Source of the DNA: Fimbriiglobus sp.
GTDB taxonomy: Bacteria; Planctomycetota; Planctomycetia; Gemmatales; Gemmataceae
Reading direction: 5' to 3'
Length of the DNA: 5,747 nucleotides
NCBI GenBank assembly: GCA_025352585.1
Contig: JANXTD010000307.1
Location: 1-5,747 of the forward strand
The notes under the pieces are model-generated. The model was not told the origin of the DNA and ran no database searches. It saw nothing but the letters and a program-made list of their open reading frames with translations. The first letter of the stretch is position 1, and each line of letters opens with the position of its first letter. The position numbers and the translations under genes are program-made. Shown one piece after another: positions 5,688-5,747 of this stretch.

Positions 5688-5747
5688 TGAGGCCGGTCTG
5701 ACCCCCTGGGTCGCTGACCTCGCAGTGAGGGAGTAAGACCGGCCTCA
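5688..5747. repeat. 60-bp palindromic element with nested hairpins at the right edge
   Basis: TGAGGCCGGTCT (5688-5699) and AGACCGGCCTCA (5736-5747) are a perfect 12-bp inverted repeat enclosing 36 nt. Inside are two smaller hairpins: GACCC-CCT-GGGTC (5700-5712) and CCTC-GCAGT-GAGG (5718-5730). Together they would fold as a three-way junction. The element lies upstream of plsY and its right arm ends exactly at the window edge, so it may extend further. It could be a dispersed palindromic repeat, a small non-autonomous mobile element, or a terminator for a gene arriving from the right. There is no open reading frame in it. Confidence 0.5.

Overview
The window is high-GC, gene-dense bacterial DNA. 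It most likely comes from a planctomycete, probably of the Gemmataceae. The main reason is a DUF1559 pseudopilin-like protein with the H-X9-DG C-terminal motif, followed on the same strand by a small transthyretin-like lipoprotein. This pairing is characteristic of planctomycetes and common in Gemmata relatives. The taxonomic call is an inference from family content and composition.

Layout, left to right. (1) The 3' two-thirds or more of a short-chain dehydrogenase/reductase gene (+) runs in from the left edge and ends at 607. (2) A convergent gap holds a weak terminator-like inverted repeat. (3) A minus-strand pair follows: the DUF1559 protein (1267-2268) is transcribed first and the small lipoprotein (702-1127) second. 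A perfect 10-bp hairpin stands between them and may attenuate the downstream gene. (4) A divergent intergenic region (about 2269-2501) carries a candidate promoter on each strand and a cluster of GGAATC words. (5) A plus-strand pair follows: a parvulin-type peptidyl-prolyl isomerase lipoprotein (2502-3665) and a secreted CxxC protein with a possible thioredoxin-like fold (3752-4426). (6) A minus-strand gene (4404-5618) overlaps the end of that pair tail to tail by 23 bp. It encodes PlsY, the acyl-phosphate glycerol-3-phosphate acyltransferase, apparently fused to a second membrane domain resembling DUF4149. (7) The right edge holds a 12-bp perfect inverted repeat with nested hairpins, possibly a copy of a dispersed palindromic element.

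Four of the five complete genes concern the cell envelope: a pseudopilin-like surface protein, a lipoprotein, an extracytoplasmic folding factor with a secreted companion, and a phospholipid-synthesis enzyme. There is no sign of a phage, an insertion-sequence transposase, a CRISPR array, a toxin-antitoxin or defence cassette, or an RNA gene. I do not see a new multi-gene system. The points most worth a second look are the DUF1559 start (no in-frame ATG, GTG or TTG ahead of its prepilin signal, but a well-placed ribosome binding site before an ATA), the PlsY fusion, and the right-edge palindrome.
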